This document shows positions 16,900 to 25,193 of a DNA stretch of 32,960 bases, piece after piece (the stretch's first letter is position 1; each line of letters opens with the position of its first letter). The notes under the pieces were generated by a model, which saw only the letters and a list, made by a program, of their open reading frames with translations, made no database searches and had not been told where the DNA came from. Origin of the DNA: Saccharofermentans sp. Lineage in GTDB: Bacteria; Bacillota; Clostridia; Saccharofermentanales; Saccharofermentanaceae. The stretch lies in contig JAIKWA010000092.1 in assembly GCA_024685135.1 (NCBI GenBank), forward strand, positions 1 to 32,960, given 5' to 3'. Both the position numbers and the translations under genes were made by a program.

Positions 16900-18318
16900 T
16901 TACTGACCGTCCTTACCGAACATGAACCAAGGCTTAGCAGACTTAGGCTGAGCGGGTCTCTCCTCAACGTTGGGAGAAACGTTTGTCTGCGGTCTGCCAC
17001 CCATTTGAGGAGCCTGCGGAGCGGGCTGCTGATATGCGGGCTGCTGGGGTGCTACAGGCTGCTGAACGGGAGCTGCCTGAGGCTGAGCGATGGGCTGTAC
17101 CGGCTGCTGAGGCTGAACGGGAGCCTGAGCAGGTGCGGGTGCAGGTCTGCTGTTAACAGACTCATCGCCGAATCTGAAACCGGGCTGAGGCCTTGTCTGA
17201 GGCTGAGCCGGAGCCTGCTCGGGAGCAGCTGTCTGCTTAGGTGTATATTCAGTCCTCGGGGGCTGAGCCTGAGGCTGTCTGTTTGTGATGATAGTAGCAT
17301 TCTCACGTGAGAGAACTGATGTGGATGCTCTGTGTCCTACAGATGCATTGATCGTGTTATCGAAACCTGAAGCGATCACCGTGATCATGAGCTCATCTTC
17401 GAGGGAATCATCGATTACCGCACCGACAATGATCTCTGCTTCGGGAGAAGCCTCTTCTCTAACGATGGAGGATGCAGCATCGATCTCTGAGAGTCTCATT
17501 CCGCGTCCGCCTGTGAAGTTTACGATTACGCCTGTAGCACCTTCGATGGTTGTATCGAGGAGAGGTGAGTTGATAGCCTGCTTGATAGCGATCTGAGCTC
17601 TGTCCTCACCGCTTGCACGGCCGATACCCATGTGGCAGATGCCTGCATCCTTCATTACTCTTGTAACGTCTGCGAGGTCGAGGTTGATGAGACCGGGGAT
17701 AGCTACGAGGTCTGAGATACCTGCAACACCGAACTTGAGAACCTGATCTGCCATATTGAATGCTTCTTCGAAGCTTGTGTTATCGTCAACAACGTCTAAG
17801 AGCTTGTCATTGGATACAACGATGAGGGAGTCAACTGACTTCTGGAGCTCTCTTATGCCTCTCTCGGCATTTGCAGCTCTCTTTGCACCTTCGAATGTGA
17901 ACGGTGTGGTAACTACTGCAACTGTGAGGATACCGAGGTCTCTTGCGATCTGTGCTACGACAGGAGCAGCACCTGTTCCTGTACCGCCGCCCATGCCTGC
18001 TGTGATAAATAACATATCTGTGTTGGAGATAGCTTCTGCGATCTCATCTCTTGACTCCTCAGCACTCTTCTCACCTACGCTGGGGTCAGCGCCGCATCCG
18101 AGACCTCTTGTGACCTTCTCACCGATCTGGATCTTAACTTCTGCCTTATTCTTGGCAAGAGCCTGATTATCTGTATTGATCGCAATAAAAGTAACGCCCT
18201 GAACGCCGCTCTCAACCATTCGGTTAACAGCATTGCTTCCGCCGCCGCCTACGCCAATAACCTTTATAGCTGCGACGTTTGACTCGTCCATTGAATAGCT
18301 GTGCTTGCTCTCAGACAT
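16900..18318 (-). CDS. ftsZ: Cell division protein FtsZ
   Basis: Tubulin-like GTPase that forms the Z ring, 472 aa. GTP binding is by [13 protein letters not shown] and the tubulin signature [13 protein letters not shown]. The T7 synergy loop is NLDLADV. After the globular core (to about residue 330) comes a long linker rich in Pro, Gln and Ala. The tail ends [13 protein letters not shown] and lacks a recognisable DIPxFLR-type C-terminal peptide. The ATG at 18318 is chosen for GGAGGG 8 bp upstream; the in-frame codon at 18342 has no such site. It is followed by nrdR and preceded by its own promoter region. Confidence 0.97.
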   Translation of the reverse strand: MSESKHSYSMDESNVAAIKVIGVGGGGSNAVNRMVESGVQGVTFIAINTDNQALAKNKAEVKIQIGEKVTRGLGCGADPSVGEKSAEESRDEIAEAISNTDMLFITAGMGGGTGTGAAPVVAQIARDLGILTVAVVTTPFTFEGAKRAANAERGIRELQKSVDSLIVVSNDKLLDVVDDNTSFEEAFNMADQVLKFGVAGISDLVAIPGLINLDLADVTRVMKDAGICHMGIGRASGEDRAQIAIKQAINSPLLDTTIEGATGVIVNFTGGRGMRLSEIDAASSIVREEASPEAEIIVGAVIDDSLEDELMITVIASGFDNTINASVGHRASTSVLSRENATIITNRQPQAQPPRTEYTPKQTAAPEQAPAQPQTRPQPGFRFGDESVNSRPAPAPAQAPVQPQQPVQPIAQPQAAPVQQPVAPQQPAYQQPAPQAPQMGGRPQTNVSPNVEERPAQPKSAKPWFMFGKDGQ

Positions 18319-18374
18319 TCTTTTGCCCTCCGTAAATATCAAATTCGTTGTTTCTAACCCATCTTTATAATAAA

Positions 18375-18395
18375 AGAATGACTATTAATCATTCT
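18375..18395. repeat. Inverted repeat at the expected ftsZ transcription start
   Basis: AGAATGA (18375-18381) and TCATTCT (18389-18395) form a perfect 7-bp dyad with a 7-base spacer. It lies just downstream of the predicted -10 box, about 57 bp before the ftsZ start codon. It could be an operator or a 5' leader hairpin. Confidence 0.5.
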
Positions 18396-18397
18396 GA

Positions 18398-18426
18398 ATT
18401 TTAACCTAAAGATTAGTTGAAAACAA
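18398..18426 (-). promoter_or_regulatory. Probable ftsZ promoter
   Basis: On the minus strand, a -35 TTGTTT (18426-18421) and a -10 TAAAAT (18403-18398) are 17 bp apart in the 224-bp AT-rich gap between ftsQ and ftsZ. The remainder of the gap (18449-18542) holds only A/T-rich sequence without a clear terminator or ORF. Confidence 0.6.
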
Positions 18427-18430
18427 TATA

Positions 18431-18448
18431 TGCAATATTTTTATTGCA
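18431..18448. repeat. 18-bp palindrome upstream of the ftsZ promoter, shared with the murE gap
   Basis: TGCAATA-TTTT-TATTGCA is a perfect 7-bp dyad just upstream of the predicted -35 box of ftsZ. A near copy (17 of 18 bases) lies at 25128-25145 ahead of murE. It may be an operator or an activating AT-rich element. Confidence 0.5.
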
Positions 18449-18542
18449 CAATTGTAAAAAAACTCTCATGGATATTTTAACATTAAATCTCAAAATGCAA
18501 AAAAAACATGTGATATTTGCGGATATTTTTTGGAAAACCGTA

Positions 18543-19661
18543 TCAATACTCGTCGTAGATGTACTCATCACCCGTCATATCGAGGGCTCCGTCACCTGTA
18601 ACATTGTCGAAAGCATTGGCATTTATGGCATATAAGAGCCATTCCATGTCTTCGTTAATACCTTCGGTATCAGACAGCTTGATCTGTATCAGGTTCTGCG
18701 AAGGAGAATATATCGTAAGGAATACATAGCCGCTCGGCAATATCCTTACCTCCTTGGTATTTGCGAACATGCTGTAAGAGCCGCCTACGGAAGCGTTATC
18801 AGCTGCAAGGATCGCACCTAAGACGATTATCGCCTTGTCGTAGTCGCTCCTATTCTTGATCTCTACAGTGCTTCCGAGATTGATGCTGTCTAACTGCATA
18901 CCGCAGATGAGAGGTCTTACATCCTCTGCATCCTCACCGGATTCGAGCTCTAACACGAGACCGTTCCTGTCTAAAGCCGCATAGCCGTCAGGAGTCTTGA
19001 TATAAGCTATCTTGCTTCTCTCCTTGACTTCGATATATACGGTCGAAGGAAGCTTTATCGTGATTGTAATATCTTCAACATAAGGATTTGTCGCCATTAT
19101 CTGCTTCTCGGTATTGCCGTAGTTGAGGCATAAGACATCCCAGAGGTTGCCGCTTACGCCGCTCATTAAGTGCTTATCGTATTCAAGTCCTGCCATCTCG
19201 AGGATCTCTTCGTCGGTCAATACTATATTGCCTTCTATCTGAACGGTCCTGAGCCTGAATGCAGGCAGGAAGGCGATAAGGCATACGATAAGGACGACAA
19301 GAGATACGAGCGCTATTGCAAGCACGCCGGCCCTGGGAATATGGATCTCGGGCAGCTCTATCTTGGGAAGCTCTCTCTTCTTGGGCTTAGGCTCAGGGTA
19401 TTCCTCGATACCTACGACTTCCTTAGGTTCAGGCTCTTCCTCAGCTTCTTCTACGGTAACATCTTCTTCCGCTTTGTCAGGTTCTTCTGTTTTTTCCTGC
19501 TTTTCCGGTTCTTCAGATTTTTCCGGTTTTCCGTTTTTCTCTTCTTTTTTATCAGCAGCAGAAGACTCAGAGTCCGTCTTTGCGGGCTCTGCCTTGGCAA
19601 TTTCTTCTTCGGCTTCCTCACCTTCTATGCCGAACAGTTTGTCAAGTTCGTTATCGTCCAT
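18543..19661 (-). CDS. ftsQ: Cell division protein FtsQ/DivIB
   Basis: Bitopic divisome protein of 372 aa. The first 110 residues form a cytoplasmic, highly charged low-complexity region rich in Glu, Lys and Pro. One membrane segment follows (about 111-135, AGVLAIALVSLVVLIVCLIA). The extracytoplasmic POTRA domain comes next (from about 136, FRLRTVQIEGNIVLTDEEIL), then the FtsQ/DivIB beta domain. By family knowledge it bridges FtsL and FtsB-type proteins to the septal synthase. It begins at the murG stop and is the last gene of the mraZ cluster. Confidence 0.92.
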   Translation of the reverse strand: MDDNELDKLFGIEGEEAEEEIAKAEPAKTDSESSAADKKEEKNGKPEKSEEPEKQEKTEEPDKAEEDVTVEEAEEEPEPKEVVGIEEYPEPKPKKRELPKIELPEIHIPRAGVLAIALVSLVVLIVCLIAFLPAFRLRTVQIEGNIVLTDEEILEMAGLEYDKHLMSGVSGNLWDVLCLNYGNTEKQIMATNPYVEDITITIKLPSTVYIEVKERSKIAYIKTPDGYAALDRNGLVLELESGEDAEDVRPLICGMQLDSINLGSTVEIKNRSDYDKAIIVLGAILAADNASVGGSYSMFANTKEVRILPSGYVFLTIYSPSQNLIQIKLSDTEGINEDMEWLLYAINANAFDNVTGDGALDMTGDEYIYDEY

Positions 19662-20764
19662 TAATCCTTTACCAGTGCTTCTTTTATCGCTTCGATTATA
19701 CGCTCATTTGTATCGGTAACCGCTTTGGATGCAGCTTTGTGTCTGATGCTGAGTCTTCTGTCATCGTCTTCTAAAAGTCCCATGAGGACATCCGTAAGCT
19801 TGCCGGCTTCGACATCGGCATCGCTTATTACGATCCCGCCGCCGTCTTTTGCCACCACATTTGCATTATAAGTCTGATGGTCGTGAGCTGCATGGGGATA
19901 AGGCACCATTACGGCGCATGCTCCGGTAGCAGTTATCTCGGCGCATGTAACGGCGCCTGCTCTCAAGATGCAGACATCGCTGCCTGCAAGATAGATATTG
20001 GGCTCATCTATATAGTCCTTGATCTCAAGGTTTGAAGGAAGATCCTTGGGGAGTGCTACCGCATTGTGCTTACCTACGCTTAAGACAAACTTTATATCTG
20101 AGAACTTAGGATCTGAAGCAGCCCCCAGGATAAAGTTCGTAAGCGTCTTTGCACCGAGCGAGCCGCCCATGGTAAATACGAGCTTATCGTTACCGGTAAG
20201 ACCGAGCTTTGCCCTCGAATCTTCGTAGGTATTGCCGAACATTATGTCTCTTACCGGGTTACCGGTATATCTGACGAGCTTTGCCTTGGGGAAGATATCC
20301 TCCTGATCGGGGAAGCCCGTCATTACGAGCGCCGCACCCTTTGAAAGAAGCTTATTTGCTCGGCCCGGGAAGGCATTTGCCTCGTGTATCATGACGGGGA
20401 TCTTAAGAGCTCTTGCCGCATAGAGCAAGGGAGCACTTACATATCCGCCCGTAGAGATTACCGCATCGGGTTTAAATTCAGTGATTATCTTCCTGCACTG
20501 AGCCTTGCCCTTATTAAGCGCCATAAGCGCCTTGAAGAACCTGGGTGAAGGCTTAAGCGGCATAGCCATAGCAGTTATGGGCCTGAAGTCGTAGCCTGCC
20601 TTGGGTACAAGTTCGCCTTCGAGACCTTCGGCTCTTCCCGTGAAGATTATCTCGCACTCTTCGTCCTTGCCCTTGTAGTACTGCTTAAGGAGTCCTGCGA
20701 TCGCAAGTGCGGGATTAATATGGCCTGAGGTGCCTCCGCCCGTAACTATGAATCTTGCACTCAT
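19661..20764 (-). CDS. murG: UDP-GlcNAc:undecaprenyl-PP-MurNAc-pentapeptide GlcNAc transferase MurG
   Basis: GT28-type glycosyltransferase of 367 aa that converts lipid I to lipid II on the inner face of the membrane. The N-terminal Gly-rich loop is VTGGGTSGHINPALAIA. The C-terminal donor-binding part includes TMGGSLGAKTLTNF and AGAVTCAEITATGACAVMVP, typical of MurG. The start overlaps the ftsW stop (ATGA). The order ftsW-murG-ftsQ is the usual one. Confidence 0.98.
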   Translation of the reverse strand: MSARFIVTGGGTSGHINPALAIAGLLKQYYKGKDEECEIIFTGRAEGLEGELVPKAGYDFRPITAMAMPLKPSPRFFKALMALNKGKAQCRKIITEFKPDAVISTGGYVSAPLLYAARALKIPVMIHEANAFPGRANKLLSKGAALVMTGFPDQEDIFPKAKLVRYTGNPVRDIMFGNTYEDSRAKLGLTGNDKLVFTMGGSLGAKTLTNFILGAASDPKFSDIKFVLSVGKHNAVALPKDLPSNLEIKDYIDEPNIYLAGSDVCILRAGAVTCAEITATGACAVMVPYPHAAHDHQTYNANVVAKDGGGIVISDADVEAGKLTDVLMGLLEDDDRRLSIRHKAASKAVTDTNERIIEAIKEALVKD

Positions 20765-22092
20765 GCGCTCTTCTCCTCCTTGATCTGCTTAGGCTTGGTT
20801 GCATATCTTGAGATCTGAAGGATGAAGCCGTATGCGATGAGCAGGGATATCTGAGCGGTACCGCCGTAACTCATGAAGGGCAAGGTTACACCGGTCGAAG
20901 GGATTACCTGAAGCTCAACGGCAAGGTTCATGAACACCTCGACGAATATGAGCGTGGTACACCCTGTCGCAACAGTCCTTGCGTATACGCCGTCAGCTCT
21001 CCATATGACCGTCATGCACATGCAGAACAATCCGACATATAAGAGTATGAGTATGAGGCCTCCGACAAAACCGGTCTCCTCTACATAGATGGAGAAGATG
21101 TAGTCGTTCTGTGCCTCTGATACGTAGTTATATTTGGCTCTCGAATTACCGATACCTACGCCCCACATTCCGCCTGAGCCCAAGGCGTTCATGGCGTTAT
21201 CAACCTGTCTGGTATCGTCTGAAGTGATGTCCTCTTCTTCGCCCTCCTCGCCTTCTGCGTTGTAGATAGCAATACGCTTAAAAACGTGTGCGTAGTTATT
21301 CATGAACCTGTCTCTTGTGGAAGCAGGCGCAACCGCAAGACCGATGGTGAGGATTATCGCACCGATGAGCAATGTGATGAGACCACCGACGATCCATGAC
21401 TTTATCGGAATCTCGGAGCTTAATGCACACATAAAGATAACGGATGCGATGATGATGAAGCAGGATACGTGCGGCTGAAGCGCGATGAAGACATCGACCA
21501 AAGCGCACATTACCACGGGGATGATGAAGTCTATCGCAGCATCGATGATCATCTGGCTTCCGGGATTCTTGGCCTTGATCCTTCCCTTCTTACGGATCTT
21601 GGATACGAGGGATCTCCAGCCCGCAAAGCTTATGATGAGAGCAACCTTGATGACCTCTGAAGTCTGGAACTGGATGCTACCGATGGTAAGCCATCTGCTG
21701 GCGCCATGCTCTGCACCGCCCGCGCCGAAGAGGAGCGTTACGATGGCAAGCAGGAGACTTACGGCATAAGAGCCGAACATGACGAATCTGTTATCGAAGA
21801 GCCTCGGCGGGAGAAATCCGACGAGAAGGCAAGCTATGAAGCCTGCGATCGTGAAACCGAGCTGGCTCTTGAGGAAGTGCGCAGAATCACCGTAGAGACC
21901 GTATGCGTCCGGAGCTGATACCGAGTAGAGTACTACCATACCGAAGCAGAGCATTATGAGGATAGCAAGTATCATCGGTATATTCGTATGGTACCTGCGC
22001 ACGGGCGCCTTGAGCGAACCGTCAGGCTTTAACGACGCGTCTGCTTCAACGGGTTCTATAAGCTTCTCGATGTCTTTATCAGCGCCTGTCAT
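20761..22092 (-). CDS. ftsW: SEDS-family septal peptidoglycan polymerase FtsW
   Basis: Polytopic (about ten membrane helices) glycosyltransferase of 443 aa. By family knowledge it polymerises lipid II together with a class B PBP. A cytoplasmic N-terminal tail of about 35 residues precedes the first helix. Family motifs are NALGSGGMWGVGIGNSRAKY, EAQNDYIFSIYVEETGF and VTLPFMSYGGTAQIS. The usual FQPSE segment reads FQTSE here. It is assigned to FtsW/SpoVE rather than RodA because it lies between murF and murG; a separate rodA is at 29876-31000. It overlaps murF by 4 bp. Confidence 0.95.
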   Translation of the reverse strand: MTGADKDIEKLIEPVEADASLKPDGSLKAPVRRYHTNIPMILAILIMLCFGMVVLYSVSAPDAYGLYGDSAHFLKSQLGFTIAGFIACLLVGFLPPRLFDNRFVMFGSYAVSLLLAIVTLLFGAGGAEHGASRWLTIGSIQFQTSEVIKVALIISFAGWRSLVSKIRKKGRIKAKNPGSQMIIDAAIDFIIPVVMCALVDVFIALQPHVSCFIIIASVIFMCALSSEIPIKSWIVGGLITLLIGAIILTIGLAVAPASTRDRFMNNYAHVFKRIAIYNAEGEEGEEEDITSDDTRQVDNAMNALGSGGMWGVGIGNSRAKYNYVSEAQNDYIFSIYVEETGFVGGLILILLYVGLFCMCMTVIWRADGVYARTVATGCTTLIFVEVFMNLAVELQVIPSTGVTLPFMSYGGTAQISLLIAYGFILQISRYATKPKQIKEEKSA

Positions 22093-23567
22093 TTGACCTC
22101 ATTACCCTTCTCAATAAAATACTTTGCAAGCTCTTCAAGCTTAAAGTAATGTGATGCCTTGAATAAGATCGAATCTCCGGGCTTTACATATTCTTCAAGC
22201 CTTCTTCTCATATCTTCAGTGTCAGAACACTTTATTATCTCAAGGCGCATATCGATGCTGTGGGCGCCCTTGATGAAATCGTCTGCGTTATCGCCTGTTA
22301 CAAACACTCTGTCAAAACCGTATTTTGCACAGTTCTTACCTACCATCTCGTGGAGGACGGGAGCATAGTCTCCGAGCTCTAAGATGCCGCCTAATGCAAG
22401 CACTGCTCTGCTGCCCTCAGACTGGTATCTGAAATTCTCGAAGGCAAGTGCCATAGACTCGGGAGATGCGTTATATGCATCGTTTACGATGAGATACTTG
22501 GAAGTCTTTGTAACAAGTCCTCTGCCCGCACCTGCGGAGAAATCCGATACGACTTTCCTTATAGCCTCTTTGGATTCTTCCGTCCTTCCGAGATTAAAGC
22601 TGTATGCCAGATAAAGAGCAAAGAGCACGTTCCTTATGGGAGCGTCACCATGCTGGCTGATCTTAAGTCCAGTTATGAATTCGCGCGTTACTTCAGATGT
22701 CTCTATAACGGAATCGAAGCTTACAGAGTCTTTTGCAGATTCGATATTTGCCGCTCTTATGAACATCGGGCATGAAGTGCAGATATCTTCTCCCGGCTTT
22801 ACCGCAACGCCTGTTACCATCTTGCCGAAGGGCACCTTGGTGGAAGCGTATTCGTAGAGCATCGGATCGTCGCCGTTGACTGCGAGAACACCGCCGTCTG
22901 CAAGGCCTTCTGTTATCTCGAACTTAGCCTTGATGATGTTCTCACGGCTCCCCAATATGCCTATGTGTGAATAGCCCGTATTGGTTATTACAGCAAAGTC
23001 AGGAAGAGCGATCTTGGTGAGGAATGAGATCTCGCCTAAGGCTCTCATGCCCATCTCGAGTACGAGGATCTCGGTATCTGAAGGAGCGGACAATATAGCC
23101 TTGCTCATGCCGATCTCGTTATTGTTGTTAGCCGTTGTGGCATGTACCTTGTAGCCTGTTGCAAGGACGTCTCTTATGAGCTTTCTCGTGGAGGTCTTGC
23201 CTACAGAGCCCGTGATGCCGACGACTTTGCAGCCTGACGCACCGAGCCTTACCCTGTAGTGGTTTGCAAGATCGGTAAGTGCCGTCTTGGTATCGGGAAC
23301 TACTATGCCTATTCCGCCTTCGGGAATGTAGCCTGCATCAGTTACAACGACTGCAGATGCGCCGAGCTCTATAGCCTTAGCCGCATATTCGTTGCCGTTG
23401 AAGTTCTCGCCTGTGAGGGCAAAGAAAATATCGCCCTTTGCTATCGTCCTCGTATCTGTAGATACGTCCGTTATCTCAACAGCCGTATCGTATATCTTCT
23501 CTTCAGTCTTGGCGATCCTGTTGCCGCCAATGACATTCTTTATCTCGTCTAAAGTAAACTTCGCCAT
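22089..23567 (-). CDS. murF: UDP-N-acetylmuramoyl-tripeptide--D-alanyl-D-alanine ligase MurF
   Basis: Cytoplasmic Mur ligase of 492 aa that adds D-Ala-D-Ala to complete the UDP-MurNAc-pentapeptide. The N-terminal domain includes DVSTDTRTIAKGDIFFALTG. The ATP-binding loop is ITGSVGKTSTRKLI. The central domain has VLEMGMRALGEI and ITNTGYSHIG, typical of MurF. The C-terminal domain starts near the NDAYNASPESM motif, a strong MurF mark. The start overlaps the murE stop (TGATG). Confidence 0.97.
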   Translation of the reverse strand: MAKFTLDEIKNVIGGNRIAKTEEKIYDTAVEITDVSTDTRTIAKGDIFFALTGENFNGNEYAAKAIELGASAVVVTDAGYIPEGGIGIVVPDTKTALTDLANHYRVRLGASGCKVVGITGSVGKTSTRKLIRDVLATGYKVHATTANNNNEIGMSKAILSAPSDTEILVLEMGMRALGEISFLTKIALPDFAVITNTGYSHIGILGSRENIIKAKFEITEGLADGGVLAVNGDDPMLYEYASTKVPFGKMVTGVAVKPGEDICTSCPMFIRAANIESAKDSVSFDSVIETSEVTREFITGLKISQHGDAPIRNVLFALYLAYSFNLGRTEESKEAIRKVVSDFSAGAGRGLVTKTSKYLIVNDAYNASPESMALAFENFRYQSEGSRAVLALGGILELGDYAPVLHEMVGKNCAKYGFDRVFVTGDNADDFIKGAHSIDMRLEIIKCSDTEDMRRRLEEYVKPGDSILFKASHYFKLEELAKYFIEKGNEVK

Positions 23568-25072
23568 CAGATCCTGCCTTCTGCAATCTTAAGAGCTGTC
23601 TCGTAATCGTCAAAGTGGGTCTTGGTCTTGCCGAAGATCTGATAGTCTTCGTGACCCTTGCCCGCTATGAGGACCGTATCGCCTTCACCTGCGATCTCTA
23701 TCGCGCGCTTGATGGCGCTGGTCCTGTCCTCTACGATCTCAAAGCTGCCCTTAGTTCTTGATATTCCGGTAACGATATTGTCTATTATCGCCATCGGGTC
23801 TTCCGTTCTCGGATTGTCTGTTGTTATTACCGTGTGATCGGACAGATTGCCTGATACTTCACCCATCTCAAATCTTCTGTCCTTAGATCTGTCGCCGCCG
23901 CAACCGAACACTGTGATTATCCTGCCGCCGGTATATTCTCTCAAGGTCTTAAGTACGCTCTCGAGAGCAGCCGCGTTATGCGCATAATCCACGAGGATGC
24001 TTATGCCCTTATCGTTTGCAACGCTCTGAAGTCTTCCGGGAACGCTGCATTCTGCAAGAGCCTCAAGTACATCTTCGAAGGGGATACCTGCCTGCATGGC
24101 ACAGGCGATCGCGCAAAGCGCGTTATGTACATTGAATTCACCCGGCAGGGCAACGAATACCTCGCCGTTATAAACGGGGCTTACTATGGTAAAAGATGTA
24201 CCTGTCACATGGCCCTTCCTTACCTTGGTAAGATCTGTGGCTCTAATATCACTGCCTTCCTTAAGGCCGTAAGTCAAGACCTTGCACTTATCCTTGCAAT
24301 ACTCGATCACTTCCTGTGCCTTGTCGCTGTCTATATTAACGATACCGATATCGCAATTGTCGAAGATCTTAAGCTTGCAGTTAAAGTAATCTTCCATATC
24401 GGGATGCTCTGAAGGAGCGATGTGATCCTTGTAAAGATTTGTAAAGCATGCGCACTTATAGCTGATGCCGTATACTCTGTCGAGCTTAAGTCCCTGGGAG
24501 GATACCTCCATTACAAGAGACTCAGCTCCGCTATCCGTAAGCTCACCTAACATATCGTAGAGATCTCTTGATTCGGGAGTAGTGTGCTCTGAATGGATCT
24601 TCTTATCACCTATCAAGTTGCAGACTGTACCTATGAGGCCTGATGAGATACCTGCCTTGTCGAATATCTGCTTGAGCATAAAGGTGGACGTGGTCTTGCC
24701 CTTGGTGCCGGTTATACCGTAGATATCGAGTTTGCGCTCGGGGTGACCTAAGATAGCGCTTGAAGCAGATGCAAGAGCTCTTCTGGTATCGCTCATCTCT
24801 ACTATCGTTACATCCCTGCCCTCTGCCAAAGATACTAATTCATCTTCGGTAAGGATGGTTCTTGCGCCTGAGCAGATGATCGCTGATGCACCGAGCTCTA
24901 TTGCGCTCTTGATATACTTGTGGCCGTCAGTCTCGAAGCCTATTACAGCGACAAACAAGCTGCCCTTACAAGCCTTCCTCGAATCGTATTCGACTCTTGT
25001 AACCTCGCATGTATTTGCATCGCCTGCTATGGTCTTATATTCTTCACAGGACAGGACATCACTGAGCAGCAT
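23567..25072 (-). CDS. murE: UDP-MurNAc-L-Ala-D-Glu:meso-diaminopimelate ligase MurE
   Basis: Mur ligase of 501 aa that adds the third residue of the peptidoglycan stem. The ATP loop is ITGTKGKTSTFML type (ITGTKGKTTSTFML). HTTPES and EVSSQGLKLDRV are family marks. The substrate motif is DNPRTEDP, the form linked to meso-diaminopimelate rather than lysine, so the wall is predicted to be mDAP-type. The ATG at 25072 has AAGGAG about 8 bp upstream. It is preceded by a 121-bp gap that holds the shared palindrome and a possible promoter. Confidence 0.97.
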   Translation of the reverse strand: MLLSDVLSCEEYKTIAGDANTCEVTRVEYDSRKACKGSLFVAVIGFETDGHKYIKSAIELGASAIICSGARTILTEDELVSLAEGRDVTIVEMSDTRRALASASSAILGHPERKLDIYGITGTKGKTTSTFMLKQIFDKAGISSGLIGTVCNLIGDKKIHSEHTTPESRDLYDMLGELTDSGAESLVMEVSSQGLKLDRVYGISYKCACFTNLYKDHIAPSEHPDMEDYFNCKLKIFDNCDIGIVNIDSDKAQEVIEYCKDKCKVLTYGLKEGSDIRATDLTKVRKGHVTGTSFTIVSPVYNGEVFVALPGEFNVHNALCAIACAMQAGIPFEDVLEALAECSVPGRLQSVANDKGISILVDYAHNAAALESVLKTLREYTGGRIITVFGCGGDRSKDRRFEMGEVSGNLSDHTVITTDNPRTEDPMAIIDNIVTGISRTKGSFEIVEDRTSAIKRAIEIAGEGDTVLIAGKGHEDYQIFGKTKTHFDDYETALKIAEGRI

Positions 25073-25101
25073 CCGTAATTCTCCTTAAGCGCTTTGCATA
25101 T

Positions 25102-25132
25102 ATTATAAATATAATAAGGCAGATCCGTGCAA
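25102..25132 (-). promoter_or_regulatory. Possible promoter ahead of murE
   Basis: On the minus strand, a perfect -10 TATAAT (25107-25102) lies about 30 bp before the murE start. The best -35 candidate, TTGCAC (25132-25127), is 19 bp away, longer than usual, and is part of the shared palindrome. It could give murE and downstream genes their own transcription start. Confidence 0.35.
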
Positions 25133-25145
25133 TATTTTTATGGCA
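25128..25145. repeat. Near-perfect copy of the ftsZ-upstream palindrome
   Basis: TGCAATATTTTTATGGCA differs in one base from the element at 18431-18448. It lies in the 121-bp gap between pbp and murE. Confidence 0.5.
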
Positions 25146-25193
25146 ATTTAGGAAATTTGAAGGTAATAAGGTCCTGATAATTGGTTAAGACCG

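Noticed and set aside
16950..17300. Repetitive Pro/Gln codons at the ftsZ 3' end
   Set aside because: This is the low-complexity linker of FtsZ, not a DNA repeat element or CRISPR.
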